DNA of 50,633 nt from Gammaproteobacteria bacterium (GCA_002747055.1 PDSQ01000011.1:1-50633), one strand, 5' to 3'. Positions 9,680 through 20,205 are shown, numbered from the stretch's first letter. The notes: a model not told the origin generated them from the letters alone. Numbers and translations: made by a program.

Positions 9680-10317
9680 TTGCACCCAAAACCGGAACCG
9701 GTTCCGAAATTTTCGACCAGGTAATCGAGCATATTCAGGTTATTGTCGATCATGCCATATCAAAAGCGCCGTCGAGTCAGGCAGAAATCAAGGCTCTCGA
9801 TGGCAAATCACTCGCGATTCACACCCCGATTTTGAACATTTGCTTACGAGCCAATTGGTCACATAACGAAACGGGCCGCATCGAGCTACTGGGCGAACCA
9901 TCGAGCCCGCCCGACGTAGTACTGGCAGCCACCCCGATAATGCTGCTCCGCCTTGTATTAGCAGACGACAAGCAGGAAATACTTCGGTCTTCAGGGGTAT
10001 CGGTTTCAGGAAGCACTGACGATTTGGAACAATGGCATAAACTGTTCCACACATTGGATATCGATTGGGAAGCGGTTCTTGCGGAGCGAACCGGTGATAT
10101 TCCAGCACACCTCATCGGCAAAAACCTCAGAGCGGGGGCCAAGTGGGGGAAAAAAGTGAATGCATCCCTGCTTGCCAATATCGAAGAGTACCTGCATGAA
10201 GAGGTTCGACTACTGCCAACGGCCAGTGAGCTCCAGTATCACTTTTCACAAGTTGACAATTTGAAATTGGCGGCCGACCGACTGGATGCCCGGTTATCCA
10301 GGTTAGAAAAAAAATGA
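9676..10317 (+). CDS. ubiJ: Ubiquinone biosynthesis accessory factor UbiJ (SCP2 domain)
   Basis: A 213-aa protein from TTG 9676, which overlaps the ubiE stop (TTGA). The upstream in-frame start at 9619 would lie inside ubiE. Residues about 15-120 form an SCP2-like sterol/lipid-binding domain, and the C-terminus is helical and coiled ([18 protein letters not shown]). UbiJ binds ubiquinone intermediates and, with UbiK, organises the soluble Ubi complex. Length matches E. coli UbiJ (about 201 aa) and its position between ubiE and ubiB is the conserved one. Confidence 0.9.
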   Translation: MIAPKTGTGSEIFDQVIEHIQVIVDHAISKAPSSQAEIKALDGKSLAIHTPILNICLRANWSHNETGRIELLGEPSSPPDVVLAATPIMLLRLVLADDKQEILRSSGVSVSGSTDDLEQWHKLFHTLDIDWEAVLAERTGDIPAHLIGKNLRAGAKWGKKVNASLLANIEEYLHEEVRLLPTASELQYHFSQVDNLKLAADRLDARLSRLEKK

Positions 10318-10386
10318 CCAAAGCCACCAACGAGCAAAGCTAACGCGATAGACAACCCAACGCGCCCAACAGGACACAAAAAAACC

Positions 10387-12039
10387 GTGACAAAAAAATT
10401 GGCAAGATTGATCAAGATATTTTGGGTGATTGGCAAGTATCGTCTGGATAAGTTAATTCCACTTGAACAGCTACCGGCCCGAGTTCGATCGCTCTTGCTA
10501 ATTTCTCCCTGGCGACTGTTCTCTGCCCCGGAGTTGACCAGAGGACAGCGAATCAGGTTAGCTCTTCAAGACCTTGGCCCGGTATTCGTCAAACTGGGCC
10601 AAATACTATCCACCCGAAGAGACCTGATACCGGATGACATCGCGCTTGAACTCGTTCACCTGCAAGACCGGGTGCCGCCATTTTGCAGCGAAGAGGCCTG
10701 TAAAATCATCTCCAGCAATCTGGGCAGTCCGATCGAAGAGGTATTTGACAACTTCAATGCAACACCACTGGCTTCCGCATCGGTGGCCCAGGTTCATAGC
10801 GCCCAACTAAAAACAGGCGAAGAGATTATTGTCAAAGTGATACGCCCGGGCATAGAAAAAACCATTGCTCAGGACATCTCGCTGATGTATCTGGTGGCCA
10901 CCGCGATAGAAACCTATTGGCAAGACGGCAAACGCCTGCGTCCGGTCGATGTGGTGGCAGACTACGAACAAACGATCTTTGATGAGCTTGACCTGCAAAG
11001 AGAGGCCGCCAACGCCTCTCAGTTACGCAGAAATTTCAGTCAATCCCCGCTGATTTACATACCAAAAATTTACTGGGATTTCACCAGTTCAGCCATGCTG
11101 GTCATGGAGCGTATTTACGGAATCCCCGTCGCCGACCTGGAGACACTGAAACAAAACAATACAAACCTGAAAGCACTGGCGGAAACAGGTGTGGAACTAT
11201 TCTTTACTCAAGTATTCAGAGATAGCTTCTTTCACGCCGATATGCACCCGGGAAATATTTTCGTCAACCCTGATCACCCAGAAGCCCCCCAATACATTGC
11301 GGTGGATTTTGGCATTATGGGGTCACTCAGTCCACAAGACCAGAGCTACCTGGCGCGTAATCTACTGGCTTTCTTCAATCGTGACTATCACCAGGTCGCC
11401 CAACTACATATTGATTCTGGCTGGATACCGGAATCAACCCGGGTCAACGATTTCGAATCTGCAATCAGAACCGTTTGTGAACCGATATTTGAAAAGCCTT
11501 TGGCTGATATTTCTTTCGGTCAATTTTTGCTCAGGTTATTTCAAACCGCCAGACGCTTTGATATGGAAATCCAGCCACAACTGGTTCTGCTCCAAAAAAC
11601 ATTACTCAATATCGAAGGACTGGGTCGCCAGCTCTACCCTGAACTGGACTTATGGTCAACCGCACACCCATTTCTGGAAAAATGGATGAAAGATCGCATT
11701 GCACCACCAGGTATGGTCAAAAACATACAACAACACCTGCCACAATGGGTCGAACAGGCACCCGAAATACCGAAACTGATCCACGACACTTTTGCCCACT
11801 TGAAAACCATCGACCCGAATACCGCACGACCGGTAACGAAAAGTCCAGGAACCAGCCACAATGCACAACCCAAAGGCCAAAGTAAATCGACATTCTGGTG
11901 GGGAATAGGTTGCCTTGGTATCGCCACCATTATCTATCAACCAACGCTCCTGTCCCTATTCGCGGAGATACCCTGGCAGAGTATGCTATTCGCCGCGATC
12001 GGCCTTTACTTGCTAACCAAAACCAATTCCGGGAAATAA
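10387..12039 (+). CDS. ubiB: Ubiquinone biosynthesis regulatory kinase-like protein UbiB
   Basis: A 550-aa protein with a GTG start. It is an atypical protein-kinase-like ATPase needed for ubiquinone synthesis. Signature features are the KxGQ motif (KLGQ, residues 69-72), a nucleotide-binding lysine in [11 protein letters not shown], the catalytic-loop equivalent [10 protein letters not shown] (about 281-290) and the DFG motif of VDFGIMG. Two C-terminal hydrophobic stretches anchor it in the inner membrane. The length matches E. coli UbiB (546). It sits 69 bases after ubiJ and upstream of hisI. Confidence 0.96.
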   Translation: MTKKLARLIKIFWVIGKYRLDKLIPLEQLPARVRSLLLISPWRLFSAPELTRGQRIRLALQDLGPVFVKLGQILSTRRDLIPDDIALELVHLQDRVPPFCSEEACKIISSNLGSPIEEVFDNFNATPLASASVAQVHSAQLKTGEEIIVKVIRPGIEKTIAQDISLMYLVATAIETYWQDGKRLRPVDVVADYEQTIFDELDLQREAANASQLRRNFSQSPLIYIPKIYWDFTSSAMLVMERIYGIPVADLETLKQNNTNLKALAETGVELFFTQVFRDSFFHADMHPGNIFVNPDHPEAPQYIAVDFGIMGSLSPQDQSYLARNLLAFFNRDYHQVAQLHIDSGWIPESTRVNDFESAIRTVCEPIFEKPLADISFGQFLLRLFQTARRFDMEIQPQLVLLQKTLLNIEGLGRQLYPELDLWSTAHPFLEKWMKDRIAPPGMVKNIQQHLPQWVEQAPEIPKLIHDTFAHLKTIDPNTARPVTKSPGTSHNAQPKGQSKSTFWWGIGCLGIATIIYQPTLLSLFAEIPWQSMLFAAIGLYLLTKTNSGK

Positions 12040-12113
12040 TTTATTCCTTATCATCAGGCGCCAGCAATGCAGTGATACGAATTGAGCCCGGTGTTTAACA
12101 CAACGAAGAAAAG

Positions 12114-12533
12114 ATGAAACAACAAGATACACATAACAACTGGCTAGACCAAATCCAATGGAATGATGATGGACTGATACCCGCCATCGCTCAGGACATC
12201 GATACCAATGACGTTTTGATGATGGCCTGGATGAGCCCGGAATCGCTCCGCCTGACAGTCGAAGAGCAGCGGGCGGTCTATTGGTCACGGTCCAGGGCAA
12301 GACTCTGGCGCAAAGGCGAGTCATCCGGCAACGTGCAAAAGCTGCATGAACTGCGACTGGATTGTGATCGTGATGTATTATTGCTGAAAGTCGAACAGAT
12401 CGGTCAGATCGCCTGCCACACTGGAAGACACAGTTGCTTCTATTTTCGACTGGAACAGAATCAATGGAACCCGGTCGAACCGGTAATAAAAGATCCCAAC
12501 GAAATATATAAGGATAAAAACCAGGATGAATAA
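12114..12533 (+). CDS. hisI: Phosphoribosyl-AMP cyclohydrolase
   Basis: A 139-aa enzyme that opens the adenine ring of PR-AMP, the third step of histidine synthesis. Conserved features are [13 protein letters not shown] near the N-terminus, [19 protein letters not shown] in the centre, and the Zn/Mg-site cysteines in LRLDCDRD and [11 protein letters not shown]. It is a stand-alone HisI, unlike the HisIE fusion of enterobacteria. Its 3' end overlaps hisE by 8 bases, indicating translational coupling. Confidence 0.96.
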   Translation: MKQQDTHNNWLDQIQWNDDGLIPAIAQDIDTNDVLMMAWMSPESLRLTVEEQRAVYWSRSRARLWRKGESSGNVQKLHELRLDCDRDVLLLKVEQIGQIACHTGRHSCFYFRLEQNQWNPVEPVIKDPNEIYKDKNQDE

Positions 12534-12858
12534 CGTACTGGCTCAACTTACCGCTGTACTGGAACAAAGAAAAACCTCAGATGCCGAAAAATCCTATGTC
12601 GCCAGCCTGCATTTAAAAGGGCTGAACAAAATTCTGGAAAAAATCGGCGAAGAGACTGTCGAAACCATCATCGCCGCCAAAGATGCCAAACAATCGGGAG
12701 CCAAAGACCAGGTTATTTACGAAACCGCTGACTTGTGGTTTCATACACTGGTTATGCTTTCCCATTTGGATTTGTCTGCCAATGATATTCTCAAGGAGCT
12801 GGAAAGACGCTTTGACCTCTCTGGTCTGGAAGAAAAAGCCGCCAGAGCGACTAAATAA
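12526..12858 (+). CDS. hisE: Phosphoribosyl-ATP pyrophosphatase
   Basis: A 110-aa MazG-like helical pyrophosphohydrolase converting PR-ATP to PR-AMP, the step before HisI. The metal-binding pattern [15 protein letters not shown] (about residues 38-52) and the later [14 protein letters not shown] helix are diagnostic. It overlaps hisI, so the two consecutive activities are made together. Separation into two genes is the pseudomonad-type arrangement. Confidence 0.95.
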   Translation: MNNVLAQLTAVLEQRKTSDAEKSYVASLHLKGLNKILEKIGEETVETIIAAKDAKQSGAKDQVIYETADLWFHTLVMLSHLDLSANDILKELERRFDLSGLEEKAARATK

Positions 12859-12976
12859 GCTATCGCTTAATCAGCTTGAATCACGAGAAGCCATTGGCAA
12901 ACGCAAAAGGCGCCAAACAAACCCGCCGATTTGGTATACAATCTAGTTAACAGACATGTCGTCAGGAGACACCACG

Positions 12977-13222
12977 ATGGGCATTAGCGTCACTCAGTTA
13001 CTGATTATTTTGGGCATCGTTCTGCTTTTGTTCGGAACCAAGAAGCTGCGCAACCTGGGTAGTGACCTGGGTGGCGCAATCAAAGGCTTTAAGAAAGCCA
13101 TGAATGACGAAGAAAAAGCGCAACCGAACAAGGAGTCGGCTACACAAAATATAGAATCACAGCCGACTCAAAAACCAGACGCTTCACAAGCCTCTTCGGC
13201 GGCTAATACAGAAACTAAATAA
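12977..13222 (+). CDS. tatA: Twin-arginine translocase subunit TatA
   Basis: An 81-aa protein from ATG 12977, chosen because AGGAG (12964-12968) lies 8 bases upstream; the ATG at 12956 lacks this. A single N-terminal membrane helix ([18 protein letters not shown]) is followed by the amphipathic helix [12 protein letters not shown] and an acidic/polar tail. TatA oligomers form the pathway for folded Tat substrates in the inner membrane. tatB and tatC follow. Confidence 0.95.
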   Translation: MGISVTQLLIILGIVLLLFGTKKLRNLGSDLGGAIKGFKKAMNDEEKAQPNKESATQNIESQPTQKPDASQASSAANTETK

Positions 13223-13241
13223 ACAAACCGACTCGTTACGC

Positions 13242-13634
13242 ATGTTTGATATTGGATTTCTCGAACTGGTGCTGCTGGGCATAGTCGCACTTCTTGTACT
13301 GGGCCCTGAAAAGCTGCCCCATGCTGCACGCACTGCCGGCCAATGGGTCGGCACGGCGAGGCGCATGGTTAACCGGGTAACCAGGGAAATTGATCAGGAA
13401 ATAAAAACTCAGGAATTGCGTGACAAGCTCAAACAAGAAAGGGATACCCTGGGTCTCGAAAAGATTCAGTCAACAGTCGATGATGCCTTGAACAAGGCCG
13501 AAGACGACCGACACCTGGTAGAAAAAAACATAAACGAGCAGACAGCACAACTGGCCAATCGGACAAAAACTCCCAAACACAGCGGCATATCAATATCTGC
13601 TCCGGATCAGAATGGAACGAAAAATAAAGGATAA
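13242..13634 (+). CDS. tatB: Twin-arginine translocase subunit TatB
   Basis: A 130-aa protein. The start MFDIGFLELVLLGIVALLVLGPEKLP is typical TatB, with the conserved Glu in the membrane helix and GPEKLP hinge. A long charged amphipathic region follows. TatB forms the substrate-receptor complex with TatC. It is 19 bases downstream of tatA. No strong Shine-Dalgarno is visible, so coupling to tatA translation is possible. Confidence 0.95.
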   Translation: MFDIGFLELVLLGIVALLVLGPEKLPHAARTAGQWVGTARRMVNRVTREIDQEIKTQELRDKLKQERDTLGLEKIQSTVDDALNKAEDDRHLVEKNINEQTAQLANRTKTPKHSGISISAPDQNGTKNKG

Positions 13635-13694
13635 ACAAACCATTGCGACAATAATAAACCCGCAAGGAATAGCAAGCAGGAATAACAGACACCC

Positions 13695-14438
13695 GTGAGC
13701 AATACAGACCAGAACGAAACCCAACAGCCCTTTATCGAGCACCTGCTGGAACTGAGAAGCCGGTTACTCAAAGCGGTGCTTGCGGTGTTAATCGTATTCT
13801 GCAGCCTGTATTACTTCGCCAACGATTTCTATTCAATGTTGTCAGAACCTCTCAGAAAATTTCTTCCTGAAGGCTCGACAATGATCGCCACCGAAGTGGC
13901 ATCACCCTTTCTGACTCCGCTAAAACTGTCCCTGGTATTATCTATTTTCATCGCCATCCCCTATGTTCTCTATCAAGCCTGGAGCTTTATCGCACCCGGC
14001 CTGTATCGGCATGAAAAAGTTTTTGCAATTCCAATGCTTGTTTCCAGCGTTATTTTGTTTTATCTCGGAGCCATTTTTGCCTACTTCGTGGTATTTCCGT
14101 TGGTTTTCGGCTTCTTGACCAGTGTCGCCCCGGAAGGTGTCACGGTAATGACCGATATCAGCAGCTATCTCAACTTTGTGTTAAAGCTGTTGCTCGCTTT
14201 TGGTTTGGCCTTTGAAATTCCAATTGCGACGTTATTGATGCTGAAAATCGGGATCACCAGTGTTGCCGCGCTCAAACAAAAACGACCCTATATTATTGTG
14301 GCCTGCTTCGTCATTGGTATGCTGTTGACACCACCGGATATGATTTCACAAACATTACTGGCCGTACCCATGTGGTTGTTATTTGAAATAGGCATCCTGT
14401 TTGGGCCGCTCGTCGAGCCAAAAGAGTCGTCAGCTTGA
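13695..14438 (+). CDS. tatC: Sec-independent protein translocase TatC
   Basis: A 247-aa, six-helix inner-membrane protein with a GTG start. The N-terminal PFIEHLLELRSRLLKAV, the loop SPFLTPLKLSLVLS and FIAPGLYRHEK, and the later FGLAFEIP segment are conserved TatC features that bind the twin-arginine signal peptide. Its TGA overlaps the TTG start of rsmE. Confidence 0.96.
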   Translation: MSNTDQNETQQPFIEHLLELRSRLLKAVLAVLIVFCSLYYFANDFYSMLSEPLRKFLPEGSTMIATEVASPFLTPLKLSLVLSIFIAIPYVLYQAWSFIAPGLYRHEKVFAIPMLVSSVILFYLGAIFAYFVVFPLVFGFLTSVAPEGVTVMTDISSYLNFVLKLLLAFGLAFEIPIATLLMLKIGITSVAALKQKRPYIIVACFVIGMLLTPPDMISQTLLAVPMWLLFEIGILFGPLVEPKESSA

Positions 14439-15154
14439 ACCTGATACTCCTCTATCCGAGCGATTTAATCAGCGCAACCACTGCCCAACTGACGGATCGG
14501 CGGTTTTTCCATATCAAAAGCATACTAAAAGCCAAAGTCGGAGACTCGCTAAGGGTCGGCCTGATCGACGGCAAAATGGGCACGGGTATTGTGGAATCCT
14601 TGTCTCAAAGCGATGTCAAACTATCGCTCAGCCAGATCGACACCTCACCGCCCAAACCACTCCCGGTCACCTTGTTACTGGCACTACCCAGACCGAAAAT
14701 GCTCAAGCGGGTATTACAATGCAGCACGGCAATGGGCGTAAAAGAGGTACATCTAATCAATAGTTACAAAGTTGAAAAAAGCTTTTGGGGTTCACCCTGG
14801 CTGTCGACAGACAGAATCCACGACAACCTTTTATTAGGCCTGGAACAGGCACAGGACACGACACTGCCGAAAGTTTACCTGCACAAACTGTTTAAGCCAT
14901 TTGTCGAAGACCGGCTTCCCGGCATCTGCGGCAACGGCAAGAGGCTGGTTGCTCACCCCTATAGCGCAACCGACTGTCCGCTTCAACAAGTTGATCATAT
15001 AACGCTGGCAATCGGGCCTGAAGGCGGTTTTACCGACTATGAAATAGGCAAGCTAATGGCACAAGGTTTCAAACCAATAAAAATGGGCCAACGAATTTTA
15101 CGAGTGGAAACCGCCGTGCCGGCTCTTCTTGCCAAGTTATTTCCATTTTGCTGA
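14435..15154 (+). CDS. rsmE: 16S rRNA m3U1498 methyltransferase RsmE
   Basis: A 239-aa SPOUT methyltransferase that N3-methylates U1498 of 16S rRNA. The N-terminal PUA-like part (residues 1-70) is followed by the trefoil-knot domain, with IGPEGGFTDYEI (about 191-202) and LRVETAVPALLA forming the SAM-binding knot. It starts at TTG 14435 inside the tatC stop codon and ends the long plus-strand run. Confidence 0.94.
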   Translation: MNLILLYPSDLISATTAQLTDRRFFHIKSILKAKVGDSLRVGLIDGKMGTGIVESLSQSDVKLSLSQIDTSPPKPLPVTLLLALPRPKMLKRVLQCSTAMGVKEVHLINSYKVEKSFWGSPWLSTDRIHDNLLLGLEQAQDTTLPKVYLHKLFKPFVEDRLPGICGNGKRLVAHPYSATDCPLQQVDHITLAIGPEGGFTDYEIGKLMAQGFKPIKMGQRILRVETAVPALLAKLFPFC

Positions 15155-15191
15155 CCCCTGGTTAGAAACAACACTCGCTTTGGCAAAAGCA

Positions 15192-15205
15192 CCTGTTTTA
15201 ACAGG
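15192..15205 (-). terminator. Possible weak terminator between rsmE and ubiI
   Basis: CCTGTT and AACAGG form a 6-bp stem with a 2-base loop in the 59-base gap between convergent rsmE and ubiI. Read on the minus strand it is followed by TGCTTTTG, a short T-rich run. The stem is small, so this is tentative. Confidence 0.3.
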
Positions 15206-15213
15206 GGCGCCCA

Positions 15214-16476
15214 TCAATTCAGTGCGGGCATCTTTATATTCAACCCCATAGCCTGGGAAATGATTTCGTTTTTAACCAAAGGCAGACGATTCAACCATTT
15301 CATACCCGCATTTCTGACCCAACGAACGCCAATATCATCCTCGGAAAACAGTCGCTTGAAGCCTTCCATTACGCCCATCATAGCTAAATTCGGAGCCATC
15401 CGACGACGCTGATATCGCTCGAGCACAATCGGATTGCCTAACTCAATTCCGGCCTTCGCTGCCTGGATAAGTTCATCCGCCAACACCGCAACATCCGACA
15501 AGCCAAGATTAGCTCCTTGACCGGCCAACGGATGTATCGTATGCGCCGCATCACCTACCAGAGCAAGCCCCGGCTTGACATAGTATTTGGCATGACGCTG
15601 TCTTAACGGAAATTGAAACCGCCTCGAGGATTCCAGAATATCCCCCAACCGATACTCGAAACTCTTTGCCAACTCCAACCGAAATGCCTGGTCGCTCAAC
15701 GCCATTACCGACTCTGCCGCATCGGGTGGCATTGACCAGACAATTGAGCAAAATTGCTGCTGCGATGCTGCGTTTGCCTGCAGAGGCAGGAATGCCAGCG
15801 GCCCACTATCAATAAACCGTTGCCACGCAGTAAACTGATGATGTTGTTCACATTTTACCGTCGTGACTATGGCGTGGTGCTGATAACCCCACTCTCTGGT
15901 CGGAATGGCTGCAAGCCTGCGAGTTTGGGAGTTAGCCCCGTCAGCGCCAACCAACAGAGAGGTCGTTAGCTGTTTTACCTCGCCTGCCACTTCGACCATC
16001 AGTATAATTTGACCGGCATCATGCTCGATACCAACCAGTTTTGCACCAAATTGCAGCTTGACATTGGATTGCGACGCCAGATGATTTTGAACAACGCCAA
16101 TGACCAGCGCATTTTCGGCAATATAGCCTAGAAAAGGTTGCTTAATCTCTTTGGCGTCAAAATCGATTCGACCCGTTCCTTCGGCATCCCAAACCGACAT
16201 ATGGGTAAATGGGCAAGCCCGGGTCGTTTCAATATCTCGCCACACCCCCAAATTCTGAAACAGCTGCCGGGATGCCGCCGTGAAAGCACTTACCCGCGAA
16301 TCGAAGTCAGCCACCGATGGCATCAAGGTGACATCCGCTGCCAGCTTGATGCCGGCTGTCGGCTGCCCGGCATCCAACACCAGGATGGTTTTACCTGTTC
16401 GGGCTAAAGCCTGGGCAAGCGCGGCACCGACTATTCCCGCCCCAACGATTACGATATCTGATTGATCTATAAGCAT
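15214..16476 (-). CDS. ubiI: FAD-dependent ubiquinone hydroxylase, UbiI/VisC type
   Basis: A 420-aa flavoprotein monooxygenase. It has the N-terminal FAD fold (VIVGAGIVGAALAQALA), a central DG-type motif (LLVGADGANSQTR), and the C-terminal signature LVGDAAHTIHPLAGQGANLG of the UbiH/F/I/Coq6 group. By position downstream of pepP-ubiH it corresponds to E. coli visC/ubiI, the C5-hydroxylase of ubiquinone synthesis. UbiF-like activity cannot be excluded from sequence. It starts 3 bases after ubiH ends. Confidence 0.9.
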   Translation of the reverse strand: MLIDQSDIVIVGAGIVGAALAQALARTGKTILVLDAGQPTAGIKLAADVTLMPSVADFDSRVSAFTAASRQLFQNLGVWRDIETTRACPFTHMSVWDAEGTGRIDFDAKEIKQPFLGYIAENALVIGVVQNHLASQSNVKLQFGAKLVGIEHDAGQIILMVEVAGEVKQLTTSLLVGADGANSQTRRLAAIPTREWGYQHHAIVTTVKCEQHHQFTAWQRFIDSGPLAFLPLQANAASQQQFCSIVWSMPPDAAESVMALSDQAFRLELAKSFEYRLGDILESSRRFQFPLRQRHAKYYVKPGLALVGDAAHTIHPLAGQGANLGLSDVAVLADELIQAAKAGIELGNPIVLERYQRRRMAPNLAMMGVMEGFKRLFSEDDIGVRWVRNAGMKWLNRLPLVKNEIISQAMGLNIKMPALN

Positions 16477-16479
16477 ATT

Positions 16480-17724
16480 CTAGCCCAACCCCATAGTTTG
16501 TTTTGTGAAAGCTTTTTTTGCCGGCGCAAAGAGATCCAACCCCAAAAGCCCCAGGTCTCTGGCAATGATCAGGTTCGCCTTTTTGCTGCCAAACACCTGA
16601 ATCAACTTATCGCTCAACTGCGTTGATTTAAATTGATCCCACTGATGCCAATCTCTATAGCGATTGAGAACAGATAAGTCTCCAATGGCGATCGAGCTTC
16701 CGGTCTGTGCGCTTTGATGAACACTTCGTATCACATCTGCAAGAGCTAGGGCACCGCGCAATGCCAGGTTATAACCCTGGCCGGCCACCGGATGCAGGGT
16801 ATGTGCTGCATTACCAATCACCACTAGCCCTGGTCGCACCTGTTCTTTACTGATTTCAAGCTTGAGCGGATAACTCGATCGATCACCGATCTTCAGCAGT
16901 CGACCTAACCGGAAGCCAAAACGATCCTGCAGCCGGGCCAGAAAGTCTGCATCGGTCAACTGACTGATTTCTTGGATGTTTTCTGTGGCAACAGTCCAGA
17001 CCAAAGCACAACGGTGTTCACCTTCGTCGGTATCCAATAAAGGCAACATAGCGATTGGCCCTTCATCGGTAAAACGCTCATAGGCTGAATGCTGATGAAA
17101 TTTCTCAGTAGCGATATTGGCTATTAACGCGAACTGATCGTACTCCTTGGAATCACAGGCAATACCCAATGACTCTCGCAGCCCGGATCGCCCACCATCG
17201 GATAGTACAACCAGCCGAGCCGTCAGCGTTTGCTGAGTATCAGCCTGGTCAACGACAATACGAGCGCCACCGGCGACCTGTTTTACCTCGCTGACACGGG
17301 CGGGGCAAAAAAACGTGATATTTTCACTTTGACGCAATCGGGACAGATGCTTTTGCCCTAACCATTGGTTTTCAACCACATAACCCAAAGCTTCACACCG
17401 CATATCTTCGGCTCGAATTCTTGTGGCTCCAAAATGCCCCCGGTCGGAAACATGTATCAGCCTGATCGGTGTCACTCTCTCCTCGATCGCGGACCACAAG
17501 CCGAGTTGCTCATAGATAAGTCGCGCACCCCATGCAACGGCGGTACTCCTCGCATCAAAACTGGGCTGGTAAGCCAAATCCCCGGAATCGGTCTGCATTG
17601 GAAATGGCTCTATAACCGCCACTTTAAGCGGCTGGATATCAACATTCTGAAACTGCTGATCCAAAGCGACAGCAAAGCTAGCACCGACCAAGCCGCCACC
17701 AACCACAATCACATCATAATCCAT
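16480..17724 (-). CDS. ubiH: 2-polyprenyl-6-methoxyphenol hydroxylase UbiH
   Basis: A 414-aa flavoprotein. The FAD-binding VVGGGLVGASFAVAL lies at the N-terminus, VVLSDGGRSGLR is the internal motif, and VIGNAAHTLHPVAGQGYNLALRG marks the C-terminal flavin site, with the NAAH variant typical of UbiH. It hydroxylates C1 of the quinol ring precursor. The order pepP-ubiH-ubiI is conserved in gammaproteobacteria. Confidence 0.93.
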   Translation of the reverse strand: MDYDVIVVGGGLVGASFAVALDQQFQNVDIQPLKVAVIEPFPMQTDSGDLAYQPSFDARSTAVAWGARLIYEQLGLWSAIEERVTPIRLIHVSDRGHFGATRIRAEDMRCEALGYVVENQWLGQKHLSRLRQSENITFFCPARVSEVKQVAGGARIVVDQADTQQTLTARLVVLSDGGRSGLRESLGIACDSKEYDQFALIANIATEKFHQHSAYERFTDEGPIAMLPLLDTDEGEHRCALVWTVATENIQEISQLTDADFLARLQDRFGFRLGRLLKIGDRSSYPLKLEISKEQVRPGLVVIGNAAHTLHPVAGQGYNLALRGALALADVIRSVHQSAQTGSSIAIGDLSVLNRYRDWHQWDQFKSTQLSDKLIQVFGSKKANLIIARDLGLLGLDLFAPAKKAFTKQTMGLG

Positions 17725-17743
17725 TTTTTTGCCAGCCTTGTTA

Positions 17744-19057
17744 TCAATTCGCCATTAACGCTTCTATTTGAGCCACTTCTTTAGGTACAGATTCAGTTAT
17801 CACTTTCGGCCCTTTGCGCGTTACCACCACATCATCTTCGATACGAACACCAATGCCACGCCACCTGGGCTCCACCGCTTGTTCGTCTGGTGATATATAG
17901 ATGCCAGGCTCAACGGTCAAAACCATATTCGGTTCCAGCACACGCCACTGTCCACCTACTTTGTAATCGCCGACATCATGCACATCCATACCCAACCAAT
18001 GACCGGTACGATGCATATAGTATTTTGTGAAGGCTTGCTTTTCGATCAATTCATCTACCGCACCTTCCAGTATGCCAAGCTCAACCAGGCCCTCTGTGAT
18101 AATCCTTACCGCAGCCTCATGAGGATGGTTCCAATGATTGCCGACTACCACTTTCTCGATGGCCGCTTTTTGCGCCCGCAACACTATCTCGTAGATCGCT
18201 TTCTGCTCGGTGGAAAACCGGCCATTGGCAGGAAAAGTACGGGTGATATCGGAAGCATAGTAATCGAGTTCGCAACCGGCATCGATCAACACCAGTTGAC
18301 CATTACCGATCAGCGAATGATTTTCGATATAATGCAAGATACAGGCGTTATTACCTGCTCCGACAATCGAAGGGTAGGCCGCAGCATGGCTGCCTGCGGC
18401 CAAAAAGCAATGCATTATTTCAGACTCAAGCTGATATTCAAACATACCAGGCTGACACTTTTTCATCGCACGAATATGTGCTTCGGCAGCAATCCTGGCC
18501 GCCTGCTGCATAGTTTTAAGCTCGGCTGGCGACTTGAACAGGCGCATATCATGAAGAAAATGCTCCAAAGCGACAAACTCGCCGGGGGAATGCGCACCGT
18601 TTCTGACCTTACTTCGTATTGTATTGATCGACTCCATGACTCGCTTGTCAAAATCCGCATCCAGCCCCATCGAGTAATACACTTTGTCTTTACCCTCGAT
18701 CAGGCCTGGGAGAATGTCATCGATGTCGGCAACGGGAAAAGCATCATCCATCGCCAACTCGGCCACCGCCCCTTCCGGCCCCATAATCGCGCCATCCCAT
18801 AATTCTTTTTTGGGGTCTTTCTCCCGGCAAAACAGTATCGACTCGCCATGTTCTCGCCCGGGAACCAGAACCAGCACGGCATCCGGTTCTGCAAAACCGG
18901 TCAGGTAAAAAAAGTCGCTGTCTTGCCTGAACGGATAGTGGACATCACGGTTACGAATTTTCTCGGGTGCCGCCGGCAACACCGCAATGCAATTGTCAGA
19001 CATTTGCTCGATTAACGCACGTCGGCGTTGGGTAAACTCTTCTACGGGTAAGGTCAT
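17744..19057 (-). CDS. pepP: Xaa-Pro aminopeptidase
   Basis: A 437-aa M24B metallopeptidase removing N-terminal residues before proline. The start is placed at ATG 19057, which gives a length like E. coli PepP (441) and a matching N-terminus (EFTQRRRALIEQM); a GTG at 19096 would add 13 residues. Metal ligands are seen in LVLIDAGCELDYYASDITRTFP (two Asp), HRTGHWLGMDVHD (His), LTVEPGIY (Glu) and GVRIEDDVVV (Glu). It lies in the ygfB-pepP-ubiH-ubiI group. Confidence 0.94.
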   Translation of the reverse strand: MTLPVEEFTQRRRALIEQMSDNCIAVLPAAPEKIRNRDVHYPFRQDSDFFYLTGFAEPDAVLVLVPGREHGESILFCREKDPKKELWDGAIMGPEGAVAELAMDDAFPVADIDDILPGLIEGKDKVYYSMGLDADFDKRVMESINTIRSKVRNGAHSPGEFVALEHFLHDMRLFKSPAELKTMQQAARIAAEAHIRAMKKCQPGMFEYQLESEIMHCFLAAGSHAAAYPSIVGAGNNACILHYIENHSLIGNGQLVLIDAGCELDYYASDITRTFPANGRFSTEQKAIYEIVLRAQKAAIEKVVVGNHWNHPHEAAVRIITEGLVELGILEGAVDELIEKQAFTKYYMHRTGHWLGMDVHDVGDYKVGGQWRVLEPNMVLTVEPGIYISPDEQAVEPRWRGIGVRIEDDVVVTRKGPKVITESVPKEVAQIEALMAN

Positions 19058-19182
19058 TGTTACACCAACCTGTTTAATTCTGGGCTTGTTTTTCACCCAT
19101 TCAATGACAGTTTATTTGCTGACATAACGACAAACAAACGATGACTTGCTTCGTTTAATATCGTCACTGGCCAACATCGTTT

Positions 19183-19770
19183 TTAGTGAATCGTGGGTTG
19201 TCCGGATCTATTGCTCGAATATGCAGGACAAAAATCCTGGTACAAGCTCAAAACGGTCATACGAACATGCTCGATCACCTCGATAAGCTGCATTTCACTG
19301 GCGTCACCATCCTCGACTTCAATTTCAACTTTGGAGATTTCCACGAGGTCAGATAGCAGCTGCTGGTTTTCCTCGTTATCAACCACCAATTCAGCACCTT
19401 TCTCCAAAGCCAGACCTTCCAGAAACCCCCTGGCCCACTGTCCCAACGCAGCGACTCGCTCTTCAATCGAGTAGTTTTCATCGGGTAACACCAAATTGAA
19501 AGAGAGATCATTTTTTGCCAGCGATGACTCGATTCTCCTGAACACGCGAACAAACAGCGCCTCGTTTTCTGGCTCATCGATCTCTTCCACCTCCATATGT
19601 TCAATCACCACATCGAGAATATCCTGATCGGACCAGCGAACCCCTCCCACCAATCGACCACACCATAGCCCGAGCAGTTCAGCAGGAGGATTTAGTGCAC
19701 CCAGAGTCTGATAGACATCTGCAATTTCATCAAAGTCAAAACCGGTTTCATTATATGGAGGATAAGACAT
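19183..19770 (-). CDS. UPF0149 family protein (YgfB-like)
   Basis: A 195-aa acidic helical protein of the YgfB/YecA family. WARGFLEGLALE (about residues 118-129) is the conserved core, with a very acidic second half. It immediately precedes pepP as in E. coli and Pseudomonas. In P. aeruginosa a homologue modulates the AlpA/ampDh3 beta-lactam response, but that role may not carry over. It is divergent from the zapB-like/zapA pair. Confidence 0.88.
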   Translation of the reverse strand: MSYPPYNETGFDFDEIADVYQTLGALNPPAELLGLWCGRLVGGVRWSDQDILDVVIEHMEVEEIDEPENEALFVRVFRRIESSLAKNDLSFNLVLPDENYSIEERVAALGQWARGFLEGLALEKGAELVVDNEENQQLLSDLVEISKVEIEVEDGDASEMQLIEVIEHVRMTVLSLYQDFCPAYSSNRSGQPTIH

Positions 19771-19998
19771 GGTAAGAGGCCGAATTCGTTTAGTTGGTTG
19801 GTCAGCGTCTTATGCTATCATCGCTTTCTGGCCACGGCCAGTTTTCCGCCCCGAGATCGGCTTTTTCCTGCATTGTTTGTTGATTGCTGCTAAAATCAAA
19901 GGGTTGGGAATGCTTTTTTGTTGCGCCAATACACTTTACAATAACCACAATTGAACTGCGTAACACCAGTTCCCTGATCGCACCAGGTTTCGATAGAA

Positions 19999-20205
19999 AT
20001 GGATAATTTAACATTAGATTCGCTTTCACAAAAAGTAGATGCATTGATTAAGTATTGCAATGAACTGAAAGAAGACAATATCGCATTACGCGACCAACAA
20101 GAGCAATGGAACAATGAGCGCGCAACGTTATTGCAAAAAAATGACCTGGCGAGACACAAAATTGAAGCCATGATCGGACGGTTAAAGGCACTGGAGCAAA
20201 AATGA
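19999..20205 (+). CDS. TIGR02449-family small coiled-coil protein
   Basis: A 68-aa protein almost entirely heptad coiled coil (LDSLSQKVDALIKYCNEL, then IEAMIGRLKALEQK). It matches the TIGR02449 family that regularly precedes zapA and resembles ZapB-type division coiled coils in size and character. Its TGA overlaps the zapA ATG (ATGA), so the two are translationally coupled. A role in FtsZ-ring assembly is inferred from this context. Confidence 0.88.
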   Translation: MDNLTLDSLSQKVDALIKYCNELKEDNIALRDQQEQWNNERATLLQKNDLARHKIEAMIGRLKALEQK